Under the pieces are notes generated by a model. That model was not told the origin of the DNA. It was given only the letters and a program-made list of their open reading frames with translations, and did not search any database. This document shows, one piece after another, positions 25,409 to 36,445 of a stretch of 64,000 nucleotides of DNA. The stretch comes from Moniliophthora roreri (taxonomy: Eukaryota > Basidiomycota > Agaricomycetes > Agaricales > Marasmiaceae): the NCBI GenBank assembly GCA_001466705.2, contig LATX02000154.1, forward strand, positions 248,001 to 312,000, written 5' to 3'. A program made the translations under genes and the position numbers. The first letter of the stretch is position 1; every line of letters begins with the position of its first letter.

Positions 25409-25788
25409 TTTATCGTTTTGCGCCCATTCACATGTATATAGACAATGACCACGCCTGCTTGTTCCATACCTTACCTAGAGTAAACAAGCCATTATTTACT
25501 TTTAGCCCTATGAAGTTTTGCATGTGAAGCAATTCGTTCCCTGAATGGACGTCGGCGATCTGTATTTCCAAGAAGTGGATAATACTACTGACAAGCGAAG
25601 AAACAAACACGAACAACATCCATGACCAATGGAGTAACATCAACTGGGTAGAATCCTAAAGTATCGCAGAACAGAAGAAAGGAGTGAATGAAACAGTGTC
25701 TTTTTGCGAAAGCAAGGGTATACAAAAAATGGTACCATAAAGCCGGACAGGCATTCGGAGGGAAGGGATGTAGATTGTAACGAGCGAT
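25409..25788. other. Convergent 3' intergenic spacer
   Basis: 380 bp between two convergent stop codons; holds both 3' UTRs. No gene seen. Confidence 0.5.
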
Positions 25789-27272
25789 TTACCGTCTTCC
25801 TGAACCGCGTCCATATCCAACTTGCAGGTTGTCCAATTCAGCCTCAAGTTGCTTGATGGTGCTGTGGGCCAGCTCGAGGTCCTTGTTGAGGCGATCTCTC
25901 TCAGCAATGAGCTATAATGAATAGCGGTCAGTGTTTCACTGGCATGAGAGATGAGACATAAACTAACATGCTGCTCCCATTGTCTGAACCGAGCTTCCTC
26001 AGCCTTGACTTGCTCTGTGAATCTCTTCCTGAGCTGCTCCTCCTCTTCCTTAAACTTGGGGTTATCAAGCTTCTTGACCTTGGGTTCGTTGAACTTTCTC
26101 GTCTCCATCTGTTGCTGACGATAGCTTTCATAGTGCTTCTCTTCTGTAGTCGAGATCAGGTCGAGCATGTGAGTGCGGATGAGAAGAGAACGGAGTTTTT
26201 TGAAATCGCAGTGGTTCTCGTTCTCGACTAGATGATAATTGCATCAGCGGGTCGTCTGGTTGATGAAATTGCAACAATTCACCTTCAGCAACACCCCATA
26301 GGTACTCACGACCCTTGACGATCCTGCCGTCGGCGGTCTTGACATCTTCAGTGGAACCGATGATGGAGAACGGAATAGCATCGGCAAGGGTAGTCGCGTG
26401 TTCGGCACCTTCATCGTCAGCCTCGATAGGAGGCGAATAGATACGGATGTTCTGAGCAGCAATGACCTCACGAATCTAGAGTAATGATGTTAGTATGAAT
26501 TGGGGAGAATTCCATAGATGAGCTTACGCGCTGCTTAAAGGTGTAGAGATCGTTTTGGGTCAAGGTGTCGGCTTTGGCAACGACGGGGATGAGGTTGACG
26601 CGAGTTCCCAAACGCTTCATGATCTCAATATCGAGGGGCTTGAGGCTGTAATAAGGATGCCACGTCAAATGGAAGAACGATAATCTTGAGAGGAGGAACT
26701 TACGTATGACCAGTGGGCCTAATGAAGTACAAGCAAGCATGGACCCTCAAATCTGTCTTCTCCTGTCTCTGAGGCTGTTGTTCCTGCCTCATATACGCCT
26801 CATGTTGGTCGTCAATGAAATCGACGATGGGACTCCAGGAATCTTTGTTGTTCACATAATCACCAAACCCAGGTGTGTCAATGACAGTGAGCTTGACTTT
26901 GAATTGCTTCTCCTCAAGCTCGGCCTTGATGATGTCTACTTCAGTGAGCTTGTCGAGTTGTTTCTGGTGACGACGGGTGTAGTTCTTTGACGGGGAGAGC
27001 TCGGTGGAGAAAAGAGTGTTGATGAGGGTCGTTTTGCCCAGACCGGATTCACCTACAGGAGAGGGTTATCAGCCAGAGTATTCGCAAATCAGGGTTGAAA
27101 TGGCACGAGAACATACCGACTACCATCAATGTGAAGTGAGCTCCACGTTTGGCGACAATTTTGTGCCTCTAGAATAAAATAATGAAATTGGCCAGAAAAT
27201 GACACGACATGATATTAAACAGACCTGGTTGGGAAGGTTGGCAATGCCGATGGAGTCAGCTATTTCAGCCAT
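25789..27272 (-). CDS. CDC12: Septin, CDC12-type
   Basis: Filament-forming GTPase of the septin ring at the bud neck or septum. Seven exons (27272-27225, 27168-27117, 27052-26704, 26645-26528, 26475-26283, 26227-25968, 25911-25789) give 381 codons with stop. Start is [21 protein letters not shown]1 P-loop GESGLGKTT (about residue 35), G3 DTPGFGD, G4 AKAD, septin-unique element around [20 protein letters not shown]. The insert [17 protein letters not shown] and the C-terminal block [15 protein letters not shown] followed by [14 protein letters not shown] are CDC12 hallmarks. A coiled coil forms the last 60 residues ([20 protein letters not shown]). The basic tail GYGRGSGRR ends at TAA. It shares a 203-bp divergent promoter with the next gene. 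Confidence 0.95.
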
Positions 27273-27475
27273 ATTGACACAAGCAGAGAGGAAGAGCTAC
27301 AAAGGGGGAAGGAATGGAATGGGACGAGAGCAGAACTGGAGTCTGGGAGGGAAGCGAGGAGCAAAAACTGTCTCTCGCCAAGTTTGGCCTTGTTGAGTTT
27401 TCCCACGTGCTCAGGATAGATTCCTTCTTCGCCTCTTGACTATTCGCTCACTAGCGTTTCCTTCTCTGCATTGTC
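27273..27475. promoter_or_regulatory. Divergent promoter, CDC12 / membrane-protein gene
   Basis: 203 bp separate the two divergent ATGs. A purine-rich stretch on the plus strand near 27,290-27,350 and a pyrimidine-rich stretch just before the plus-strand ATG are visible; no clear TATA box. Confidence 0.45.
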
Positions 27476-28859
27476 ATGTCTTCTAATGCTCCTGAAGCAC
27501 CACAGGAACCTATTCAAGCCCTTATCAATGACCCGCCGCCTCCCTATCCCATCCAATCATCCCCAGGGCGCACACGACGCACGCGAAGGAATCGGAGAAC
27601 AACTTCAGAACCTTTGCATTCCCAAGTGTCGTCGGAGTCAACCACACACTCTCATGAATTGGACTCAACAGAGGCCTCAGAAACAACGCCATTGTTGATG
27701 GCGCATCCAAACTCGTCGGCATCGACCGCACGACCTAGAAGACTCTCTGGGAGACCTCGATCTGCTTCACACGGAAGCGTGTTTTCAGCGTCGTCCGCTG
27801 CACCATCTTTAGCCCAGACAGTAGTCACTCTATTCCAAGCAGAGTACGACTCGGATTATGGCGCTGAAGGCGACGAAAGCACCGATGCAGAGCATGAGGA
27901 TAACAACGACGACCATCGTAGAGACCATAACCAGGTGTCGCACGCAGTACACTCTACACAGCACCCACCACTTCACAATCCCTTCACCTCCCCGACACAA
28001 GACCACGACTTTCATCGGAAAGTTCGTCACGGATTGTTCTCAAAATCTTTCTGGAGGAGATATTATCATCCTCTGACACGTCGACCTTATTACGCTGCCT
28101 TCTTCCACCTCGTCGTCCTCAACTTTCCCTTTGCACTAGCAGCATGGGTCTATCTCTTTGTCTTCACCTTGGTACGTGTCGTGTTCTTCTCACCTATCTT
28201 CACCCGATACTAAAATGAGTGTTTATCGATTCAGACTGGCACTGCTCTACTCATCACCCTCCCTATCGGTGCTCTGCTCTGCTTTCTAAATGCATTAGGG
28301 GCTAGAATATTCGCTCGTGGAGAGGTATGTCACTACTGTCAGTTCTCCCGTACAAAAAACATTCTAATGTGGAGATCTTGACAGTTGTATCTCCAAAGAA
28401 CTTTCCATGGAACTAGTTCTTTCTACCCTTTTTCTGACGCTGCGTCATCCAACAATCCCTTACCGATATTCACCCGGATGCGTCCTCCTTCTGCAGCCGA
28501 AATTGAAAGCGGTTATGCAGCGTACGGTGATCTCGTACCCGAAGAGTCATTTTACAGAAATTCGTACTTTATGGTATATTCATTCATACTTTGGAGGAGT
28601 AAAAGGTCGTTGCTAACTTGGAGCTCTTTAGTTCACCGACCCGACAACCTATCAAGCCCTGTTCTACTTTCTTGTTATCAAGTCTGTCATCACACTAGTG
28701 TTATCTCTTCTCATTCTGGTCGTGTTTATCCCGATGATTGTATTGGGCTTGATTACGGCGGGAGTGACAGTGCCTCCCGCGATGAGGGCAATACGGAGGC
28801 TGGGAAGATGGCAAGCCGGTGTAGCCGTTGATGGGCTAGTTGGCGTTAAGTCGAGGTGA
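27476..28859 (+). CDS. Multi-pass membrane protein with long disordered N-terminus
   Basis: Function unknown. Four exons (27476-28171, 28235-28324, 28385-28573, 28632-28859) give 401 codons with stop. Residues 1-190 are low-complexity: Pro-rich (DPPPPYPIQSSP), Arg/Ser-rich, then acidic/His-rich. The membrane part has a helix at about 212-235 (HLVVLNFPFALAAWVYLFVF), a second right after the first intron (TGTALLITLPIGALLCFLNA), and a C-terminal pair (YFLVIKSVITLVLSLLILVV and IPMIVLGLITAGVTVPPA). The four-helix layout with a soluble loop between pairs resembles the sensor-type domain seen in some prokaryotic and fungal proteins, but that is only a topological likeness. Intron phases are consistent and each intron is 58-63 nt. 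Confidence 0.8.
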
Positions 28860-29124
28860 TGGAATGTCGGTGTTTCCAAATTTTCTATCTGCTACTGTAC
28901 TTGCGCTTGCTTTTTATGTATCTATCATATGATACTGTGCGTTTCTTGTACAACGCAAAATTATTGCAATGTTTGGTTTAACGCCGTCATCGTTTCGCGA
29001 GTTAGTAGGTTGGAATGATTGAAACGTAGAGGTGGGAACAGTGCGTAACTCCGTTCTCTGGGCGTGGTCTTCTGCTCACACATTTGATCTAGGTTGCTTA
29101 TCGCAAAATCATCGCCCATCCAAC

Positions 29125-29951
29125 ATGAATCGCATCGCAAAGATCGAAGTCTTCAATAATGACGACACGTTCGCATTTTGGTCGATCATCTGGTCAAAGA
29201 ACGATGACGAAGATTATTACATTTACAACTATCCCTCGCAGGACCTTCCTTTGGATTTTGAGTTGCGTTTTCAATCTGAAGCGCAGCTCATCCCGCGAGC
29301 CTATTATCGCCCTTCAAGACCGCCATTGTTGACGATCGCTGCCTCGTCATCCGATTTAAGCTCGAGCTCGAGCTATATCAAGAAACCCCTTCCGCTTTCG
29401 TATGAGCCGGAAAGTCCAGAAGATACCAGTGTTGCAGATGGTATTATCCGCGAGGCGTTGGTGCTCGAGTCGTTGACACGACTCGGTGGACATGGGAATA
29501 TATGCGAGTATCGAGGTTTTGTAGAGAGGGAAGGATACATCTCGGGGCTGTGTTTCAAACGGTACGGGAAAAGTCTTGAGGATGCCGTTCGAGATGGTGA
29601 TGAGGTCAATGTGGAAGAGGTACTCAAAGGGATCAAGAGTGGTTTAGAGTGGTTGCATTCACATGGTTGGGTACATGTGAGTCGGCTAGTCTTTATTTTT
29701 GCATGTATGGACTTGAACTGGCAAGATTATTCTTGTAGGGGGATATTTGCCCATATAATATTATGCTAGAGTCAGGATCCAACATGATTCCAGTAATTAT
29801 TGATTTTGACTCTTGCACTCGTTTGGGACATCATATTACTGGGAAGGGAGGTACACCAGGGTGGTCATTAGACAGTGACATTGCAGAGAAGGAAAATGAT
29901 TTTTATGGACTAGCATTGATAGAGATTTGGCTTTGCCAATGCAGGCTATGA
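29125..29951 (+). CDS. Small kinase-like protein (Agaricomycete-type)
   Basis: Two exons (29125-29676, 29739-29951) give 255 codons with stop. Start MNRIAKIEVFNNDDTFAFWS. The C-terminal half has a protein-kinase-like lobe: IIREALVLESLTRLGGHGNI (alphaC-like region), YRGFVEREGYISGLCFKRYG (hinge), then HSHGWVHGDICPYNIML in place of HRDLKPxN and VIIDFDSCTRLG in place of DFG. GTPGWSLDSDIAEKENDFYG matches the APE/DxYG region. The Gly loop is not visible, so catalysis is doubtful, but many fungal small kinases lack it. It ends early after IEIWLCQCRL, exactly where the CpG-poor repeat region begins, so the C-terminus may have been truncated by it. Confidence 0.7.
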
Positions 29952-31374
29952 ATATTGTTGGACATATGCTCAGGTTTGCCTCATTAGCACTATAGACTTT
30001 ACTTACATGTCATATACACAGAGCTCTACATACCTATATCTAGATATCCTCTTGTACTATAAATGTGTTGTGAAATAGTGTTTTGCATCCTCAGACTTGT
30101 TTCAGCCTTTTCTCATATTTCTCTCACATGTCTCATCTCTCAGTTTCGTCTCATATAAATTGCCAATCCACATACATATTTCATACATAAAACATAAAAT
30201 CTACTATAAAAACTGTACCTATTCTTACTGATGGACAATTGACTTGACTTCTTATAATCTTCCCAAATCACCAATTTATGTCAAAATGGTTCACATTGAC
30301 AGCATTGGGTGGACTCAACAGCTATACACAGCAGTATTCACTTCAACATGTGAATACTCATTATCTGTTTATTATTACTCCCTATATACATGTTAGTTTC
30401 ACTCTCTTATTTATCTACTCTTTATATATTGAAGCTTTAGCTAGTCTATGCAATTTTTAGTTCAGTCTCCCTCTTCCTTCTGGCACTCTAGCATTGGTTG
30501 TTAGCTATGAGACATCTGTTGTCTTCCTCTGTAAGCATTAGTTGCTTAATTTGTCACTGTGTATTATTGCTGCTAAAAGGTTGTGGGCCTCAGCCTGCAA
30601 TTCTGTATGTCAAGTAGCCATAGATCAAAATCTGATACTGATACTGAAAGTGAAAAGTCACCTAGATTAGACAGAGTCAATACAAGCTAGCTGCAGTAAA
30701 TAGTAAGCATTGATATAAGGGAATGACAATATATAAGAGCTCTTCACAAGTTATGAGTACCTGCAAGTACTTGCCAGGTATACTTGCCAAATACTTGCTA
30801 ACTGCTGTTAGATGAATGTATGTGTATATTTTCTGCACTATCATTTTAGAGATGAACAAGTTGAAAGTATGGTTATTCAATTATCTGGTTATTGTAGGGC
30901 TCCTACTGTGAACTTTTAGTTTAAATAAGCTATTGTGCAATATAGCAGTATCGGCTAACATTATATTTTCCTAGAAGCTAGACCTTCTCTACAAGCTACT
31001 AGAACACTGAGGTGGCCTTAATTTAAGATTAATACATTTGCCAGATTGCCACAAGGTTAGATAGGCTGACATTCTGTTATAAAATGCATCCATTAGTTAT
31101 TTATTCTAGAATTATATTGGCTTAAAGGTGTTATTAATCCATTATTCAACTTTGAAAACTCACAGTAGTGTCATTTGAAGGATTCTTAGAGCTTGCACAG
31201 AGTAGGACTCTGAGGTGAACACATATTAACAATATAAAGCATTTCAAACTACCTATATACAATTATCTTCATAATAATGGATCTGAATGGCTCTAAAACT
31301 GTTGCCAATTGATTCCTTGACCCGAGAAACCCCTACTGACTGATTCTGATGCTCTCATGATGCTTTCATCATGT
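29952..31374. other. AT-rich, CpG-poor repeat DNA; no gene
   Basis: Stops are frequent in all frames. A TATA-like ATATATAAG followed by GAGCTCTTCACAAGTTA at 30,732-30,753 matches, in the opposite orientation, the promoter region of the Copia LTR to the right, so a related LTR fragment on the plus strand is likely here. AAGTACTTGC motifs recur nearby. Confidence 0.5.
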
Positions 31375-31903
31375 GGGACTCTGTAATAAAGATAAACTAA
31401 TAAGTTGTACTATATATAAAGTAATAAATACAGCTGTACATACTGATATTCTAAACAACAATATTCAAAGGTGTGAACAAATAGTCTCACAACTATAAAA
31501 GACTCTTAGACTCTCTTACTGAGCCTCTATAATACTGATATCTTGCAGGACTCCAACACAAAGTATTGAAGAGTAACATATAAGTATAGAATATCAATTA
31601 CCATCTGTTGTATTGTATGTTATAGTGCAAGTACTTGCCAATGCAAGTTAAAATAGAAGTCATAAGTATGGCCAAAATGATGCAAGTACAAGTTAACCCA
31701 GGTATTAACTTGTGAAGAGCTCTACAATATATAGAAGCATACCTCAGTTGGGTGATAACACAACTGAGGAAAGAAAGGAGGACAGTTATATTTATGATGT
31801 CCCTGCTGTAAGGAGGTCGCATGAGAATAACAGAAGGATTGCATGCTACATAAAAGTCCAAGAAAGGTCTGTAAATGGTCTAATAGTCTGAGAGATCTAG
31901 ACA
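31375..31903 (-). repeat. 3' LTR of a Copia-type retrotransposon
   Basis: Begins TGTGGGACTC and ends GATCTAGACA on the plus strand (TG...CA). Directly to its right, on the minus strand, sits a purine-rich tract (TGAGGGAGAG) right after the Copia pol stop. Internal TATA-like TATATATTG is followed by a start-site-like region. Only one LTR is seen, so the left boundary is an estimate. Confidence 0.55.
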
Positions 31904-33440
31904 CTCTCCCTCAGTAAGTACTTACAACTTCAAGGCCAAGCATCTGAACCAAGTGAAAGTTAGCAGGTCCAGCAAAGCTCTTGATGAAGATGCTAGCACA
32001 ATTGTCTTATGAAGGAACAATTCACAGTAACAATATGTTGATTCCTGATGACAGCTTCATGTATCCAATGATATGACACCTTAACATGCTTATTGGAACC
32101 ATTGATCTGCTCAGAGTTTATGTTGTGTTGGAGTCTCTAGAGAGAAGCCAATCTGCTCCATGAGTTGGTAGAACCAGATGACTTCACAACCACAAAGGTG
32201 AGCAGCATAATACTCAGCTTTGCTAGTCAAGGAAGCAGTGGCAGTCTGCTTTCTGGATCTTCAAGAAAAGCATCCTCTTCCCAAGAAAAGAGCATATTCT
32301 GAGATTGACTGTCCATGGTCTAGTAGCCAGCAAAATTGGAATCTGACCATGCAGTGACATCAAAGGACTTAGATGCACCATTCAATGTGAGTAACAAATC
32401 TCTAGTATCCTTCAAGTACTAAATTGTCTGCTTTACAGTAATCTAGTAGGCCTTACTAGAATTCTGCATGAACTAAGCAATATGCTGGCAGGCATGAGAG
32501 ATATTCAGCCTAGTCATGACAGCAGCATGGATGATGGAGCCAACTGCTGACTGGTAGGGAACTTTGGCCATCTTGGACTGCTCCTCTGGAGTGGTAGGTG
32601 ACTGTGCCTTAGAAAGTTTTGTACCATGCATGATAGAAGTAGGTGAGGGATAAGCTGATCCTAAACCAAAGCACTCAACAATCAAGTCAATGTACAAAGA
32701 CTGATTGAAGGAGATGGTATAAGCTGCTCTGTCTTAAGTGACAGTCATACTCAGCAGTTGAGAAATCTCCTCCTTATCAGAGATGACAATATGCTTGCTG
32801 AGGTTGAACCTGAGCTCATTGAGAATGAACTTGGAGCTAGCAAACAGACTAAGATGAGAGGTGATGATAACAGTACCCTTTTCAGTGTGACAAACAAAGA
32901 CACAGGAATCAGAGAGACATGGTTTGAAGCCAAGTGTGATGACAATCTCTTTGAGCTTCTGATACAATAGGAAAGCAGACTGACAAAGCCTATAGAAAGC
33001 TTTATGAAGAAGCCAGACTCAGTTCTCCTTTCTCTTCACCACATGACCAGGAGGTTGAGCCACATAAGCAGGCTGGTTGACAGATATTTCACTGTTGAGG
33101 AATGCTAACTTCACATCCACAATATGGATCTCCCAATTGAGAGTAGCAGCTAGGCTAAAGATGGTGCAAGTGGATTATATATGAGCCACAGGCATGTAGG
33201 TATTCTAGAAATCTGCACCAGGAATCTGGCTGAACTCTTGTGCAATAAGATGAGCATGTTGTTCCACAATACAACATTGCTCATCCTATTTGATGTTGAT
33301 GCTAGTGGGCTCAACCCTTGAGACACAGCACAAGCTCATATGTCTTAGTACTGGCCAAACATTACAGCACCTCTTCAATAGCTTCAACCTAATACTTGTG
33401 TTTAGGACTATTAAGTGCCTGGGCAAGAGTCTGTGGATTA
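31904..33440 (-). pseudogene. Ty1/Copia reverse transcriptase-RNase H, decayed
   Basis: The minus-strand translation gives Copia pol blocks in order, interrupted by stops and shifts: LNWEIHIVDVKLAFLNSEIS (RT), a degraded LYQKLKEIVITLGFKPCLSD, then YIDLIVECFGLGSAYPSPTS, VPYQSAVGSIIHAAVMTRLN, and an RNase H-like end (ISWxxxxQTA region, then SLTSKAEYYAAHLCGCEVIW with shifts). The end is adjacent to a polypurine tract and LTR. Integrase and gag are absent or too decayed to see. CpG is nearly absent. Confidence 0.75.
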
Positions 33441-34409
33441 TCTCCAACAGAGAGAATAGCAGTGTAGGGCTGTTGCTGATAGCTTCAGAAAATACACCTA
33501 TATATGGTATTCCTCATATGACTCTCTCTTAGTCATTTGGCTGTACTTCCTATTCTTTCCACATAGTTCTAACAATCCTACAGTATAATCAAGTCTATTA
33601 GCTCACAAATGCAATTTTTTGTATGTGTGTGTGTGTGTGTGTATGTACTTAGACTCTTACTTGGGTTTCTAGCTCTGAATAAATGTATATATGTTTATTG
33701 ACTCAGAGACTTCAAAGGTATATTTGTTTAATAAATCATTTTTACTTGGGTTTTCTAGTTTATACTATCTCAATCAAGCTTAAATACAGCAGCTACTATG
33801 CTGAGGCAATGGTAAGACTACTCTGAAGTGATAACTCAAGTGATCAAAGACTACAGTACCCCTTGTACTAGATACAACCCTCTTGGCTGTGATCTGTAAT
33901 ACACTTAAGCAGGAAAACTTCTACTTTAAATGTGGCCTGAGCTCTCTCTAAGCTGCATTGACACTAGCAAAACACTAGCTGTCTCCAGAAAGTTACTAAA
34001 ACTCTCTGATACAAAGTCTTCTCTTAAGCTTGAAAACAACTATATGTTAAAGCACAGAATGAATATCTGTCTTTGCCATCACTATCAAGTTTGAATTATG
34101 ATCTTATATCTCAACTAGGTCTACTCTGAGTCCCTAGAGCCTGATGTGATGAGGAAAATCTGATTGAATGTAATTCTTTACACAAACAATAGCCACATAC
34201 AATTGTGTAGTGGTGGGGCAGATTCCTCTTGCTTCTACAAAATAGCTGTCCTTATATACTGCTGGAAACAAATATTTACAATAAAATTATAATTCTAGGT
34301 ACATATCATATGAGTCACAGAAAAAGTCACAAAATGAATGTATATGTTATGTTACTTGTGCCTTGTCTGAGCAACAAGCAATTCCACACACTCAAATGCC
34401 TTCTGAGTG
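33441..34409. other. AT-rich repeat DNA with a GT microsatellite
   Basis: No coding signal. A (GT)n run interrupted by TA lies at about 33,616-33,646. CpG-poor throughout. Confidence 0.5.
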
Positions 34410-34790
34410 TGTAACACAAGTCAAGTTTGAGAGTGAGTCAGATGATGAGGTTCAATGTTCATTGACACAAGTAATGAATTAACCAGATCAAGCTGGAGAG
34501 CTATGACCTTGGTATGAGTGCTTAAATATGTACAACCAGTGGCTATGCATCTATCTATGTGAATGTTTGTGTAAATAGTGAGAGCATCAGTAAATAATGA
34601 CTAATATCTGGTGCTGCTGGGTTATGCTGACAAACGTATTATTACAAGTATGAGAATGGAGAGGGAGGCTGGGAAAGTGTACATGTCCAATAGAAGGGAA
34701 AGCATAGGGGGAAATGAAGAAGGGGACTGGGAAGGTGTAAGAAGTCTGATAGAAGGGGAAACATAGGTATGAAAGGGGAAAAGTGTAACA
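34410..34790 (-). repeat. 3' LTR of the old Gypsy element
   Basis: Begins TGTAACACAAG and ends AAAGTGTAACA on the plus strand. Blocks such as TTGACACAAGTA and AATTAACCAG match the young LTR, and both carry an internal duplication of a GGTGTA...GAAGCAT-like unit. The polypurine tract TTCGGGAGGTAG lies next to it on the minus strand. Confidence 0.7.
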
Positions 34791-34831
34791 CTACCTCCCG
34801 AATAAGGTCTAGATTCCAGCTCTAGATGCTT

Positions 34832-36101
34832 CTAAGATTCTCCATCTCCATACAACTCTGTGTCATAATCTCTGGACTAGTCAGATGGCCACCCACTTGC
34901 CATTCATTCCTCTACCATGTCCTGCTGCTCCACATGGCTCTGGGATGCTGCTAGGTCTGCCAATGTTACCTTTTTAGGATCAACTCTGAGGAATACGAAC
35001 TCCTTTTGTTCATCCTTAGTTTCTACCATAAAGGTCCCTTCATTGTTCTCCATCACCGAAGATGTCTGGGTCATCATCATAATTACAATGGTCTGACAGA
35101 GTGCCACTGTTCAAACAAGGCCTTCTATTTGCAAGTCTTGAAGACCATTGTTGTTTGGTGCACCTGAGAGTAATATGTCCAGGGGCATAGTCAAAGCATT
35201 GTTTACACATGTAGCATGGGCAGTTTCTGGAAAGATGGCACTCCAACTTGCACACAGAGCAGAGACATGGGCCATCAGCTCAGTCTCCAGACTTGGCATG
35301 GGCATTGGCAGCCACAAGCTGACTCTCAGTGAGCTTTCACTGTGTTGAAGAGGAGGTAGGTTCTCTTCTTTCTCCTCTTTTTCCTTGACCTCAGAGTTGA
35401 ATTGAGTTTTGTGCAGTTGATACTGCAGGAGAGGGGAGGGAGTTGACAGAAGGGATAAGGCTGGAGAGTGGTTCGGTCTTTGGTTTAATGTCAGGATAGG
35501 GAGAGGATTCAGAATAAACAAGTGTGTAGTCAGGATCAGATTTGATGGTCTGACTGGGAGAGGAGGTGAGCCTCTTGCTGAGAGAGGGTCTGGGGTAGCT
35601 GTTTCTGTTGGTGCAGCATCTGAGGTGGTTGAAAAGACTGAAAGTATTGGGGTCAGGATACTTAGACATGGCTTGGGGATCTGTAGACAGAGGCATGGAC
35701 AAGTGCAGATGTTCAGGAAATGTAGATAGTACCATTACTGGCCCTGAGAGGCTGATCTCATAATTGCAAGCAAATAGGACCTGATTTGTGATTTCCAAAT
35801 TGCAACTCTGAATGACCTTCTTGAGTAGCTGGTGTTGGGCATGGAGGAAAAAGAGGCTTTTGATGGCTGGTTCCAGATGATTGTCTGGGTTGGTGGCTTC
35901 TCTAATCTGTCAATCATATTGTTGGAAGTTGAAGAGGTGGATGAGCTGGTATGGGTTCAGACAAAGCCCATTCTGATAAGTAATATTCTCCCTGTAGTAT
36001 CTGTCTCCAGCCACAGTAGGAACAGGGCTTGTGACTTGGGATTGCTGGCTATCAGAAGCAGTAGCAGAGGAAGAGGTGACAATGGATGCATTGGAGGACA
36101 T
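34832..36101 (-). pseudogene. Third ORF of the old Gypsy element (zinc-knuckle protein), decayed
   Basis: Starts MSSNASIVTSSSATASDSQQ with NPYQLIHLFNFQQYD, then FACNYEISLSGPVMVLSTFP, Pro/Ser-rich linker, zinc-knuckle region (ECHLSRNCPCYMCKQCFDYA) and the tail VFLRVDPKKVTLADLAA to YDTELYGDGES. The first knuckle lost its leading Cys pair to frame changes. The tail lies one frame away from the knuckles, as in the young copy. Stops and shifts make it inactive. Confidence 0.7.
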
Positions 36102-36445
36102 GTTGGAGTGGAGATGGGGTTCAGACCTTCAACTTGTGTTTCTTTATATAGTCTTGGTAGAGATCCAGATAGTTCACCATTCCATCTTTGTCTATCTACC
36201 TGTTATGTGATGAGTCATACTCCTTCCATGAGACTAGGAATTTCTTCAGCTTCTTTCAGGGTCTATGCCTGATGATCACTTCTACTTCATATTCTTCAAA
36301 CCCTTTGATCAGATCAGGGGGTGGTTCTGTGAAGGCAGCTCTGTAGGCCTTGGTTTCTTTATAAGGTGACAGCAACACTGCATGGAACACTGGGTGTATC
36401 TTCCACTGGAGTGGTAACTCTAGCTGGTACATTACTGTGCTAATA
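36102..36445 (-). pseudogene. C-terminal end of Gypsy pol (chromodomain-like tail), old copy
   Basis: Minus strand reads [40 protein letters not shown] and KKFLVSWKEYDSSHNR, the IHPVFH motif and a degenerate chromodomain-like end. It is separated from its integrase by the inserted repeat. Confidence 0.75.

Noticed and set aside
30737..31722. Inverted 17-bp repeats GAGCTCTTCACAAGTTA 1 kb apart, as ends of a transposon
   Set aside because: Both copies sit just after TATA-like motifs and the right one lies inside the Copia LTR, so two oppositely oriented LTR promoter fragments explain them.
33616..33646. GT repeat as a regulatory or structured element
   Set aside because: An ordinary short microsatellite in AT-rich repeat DNA.
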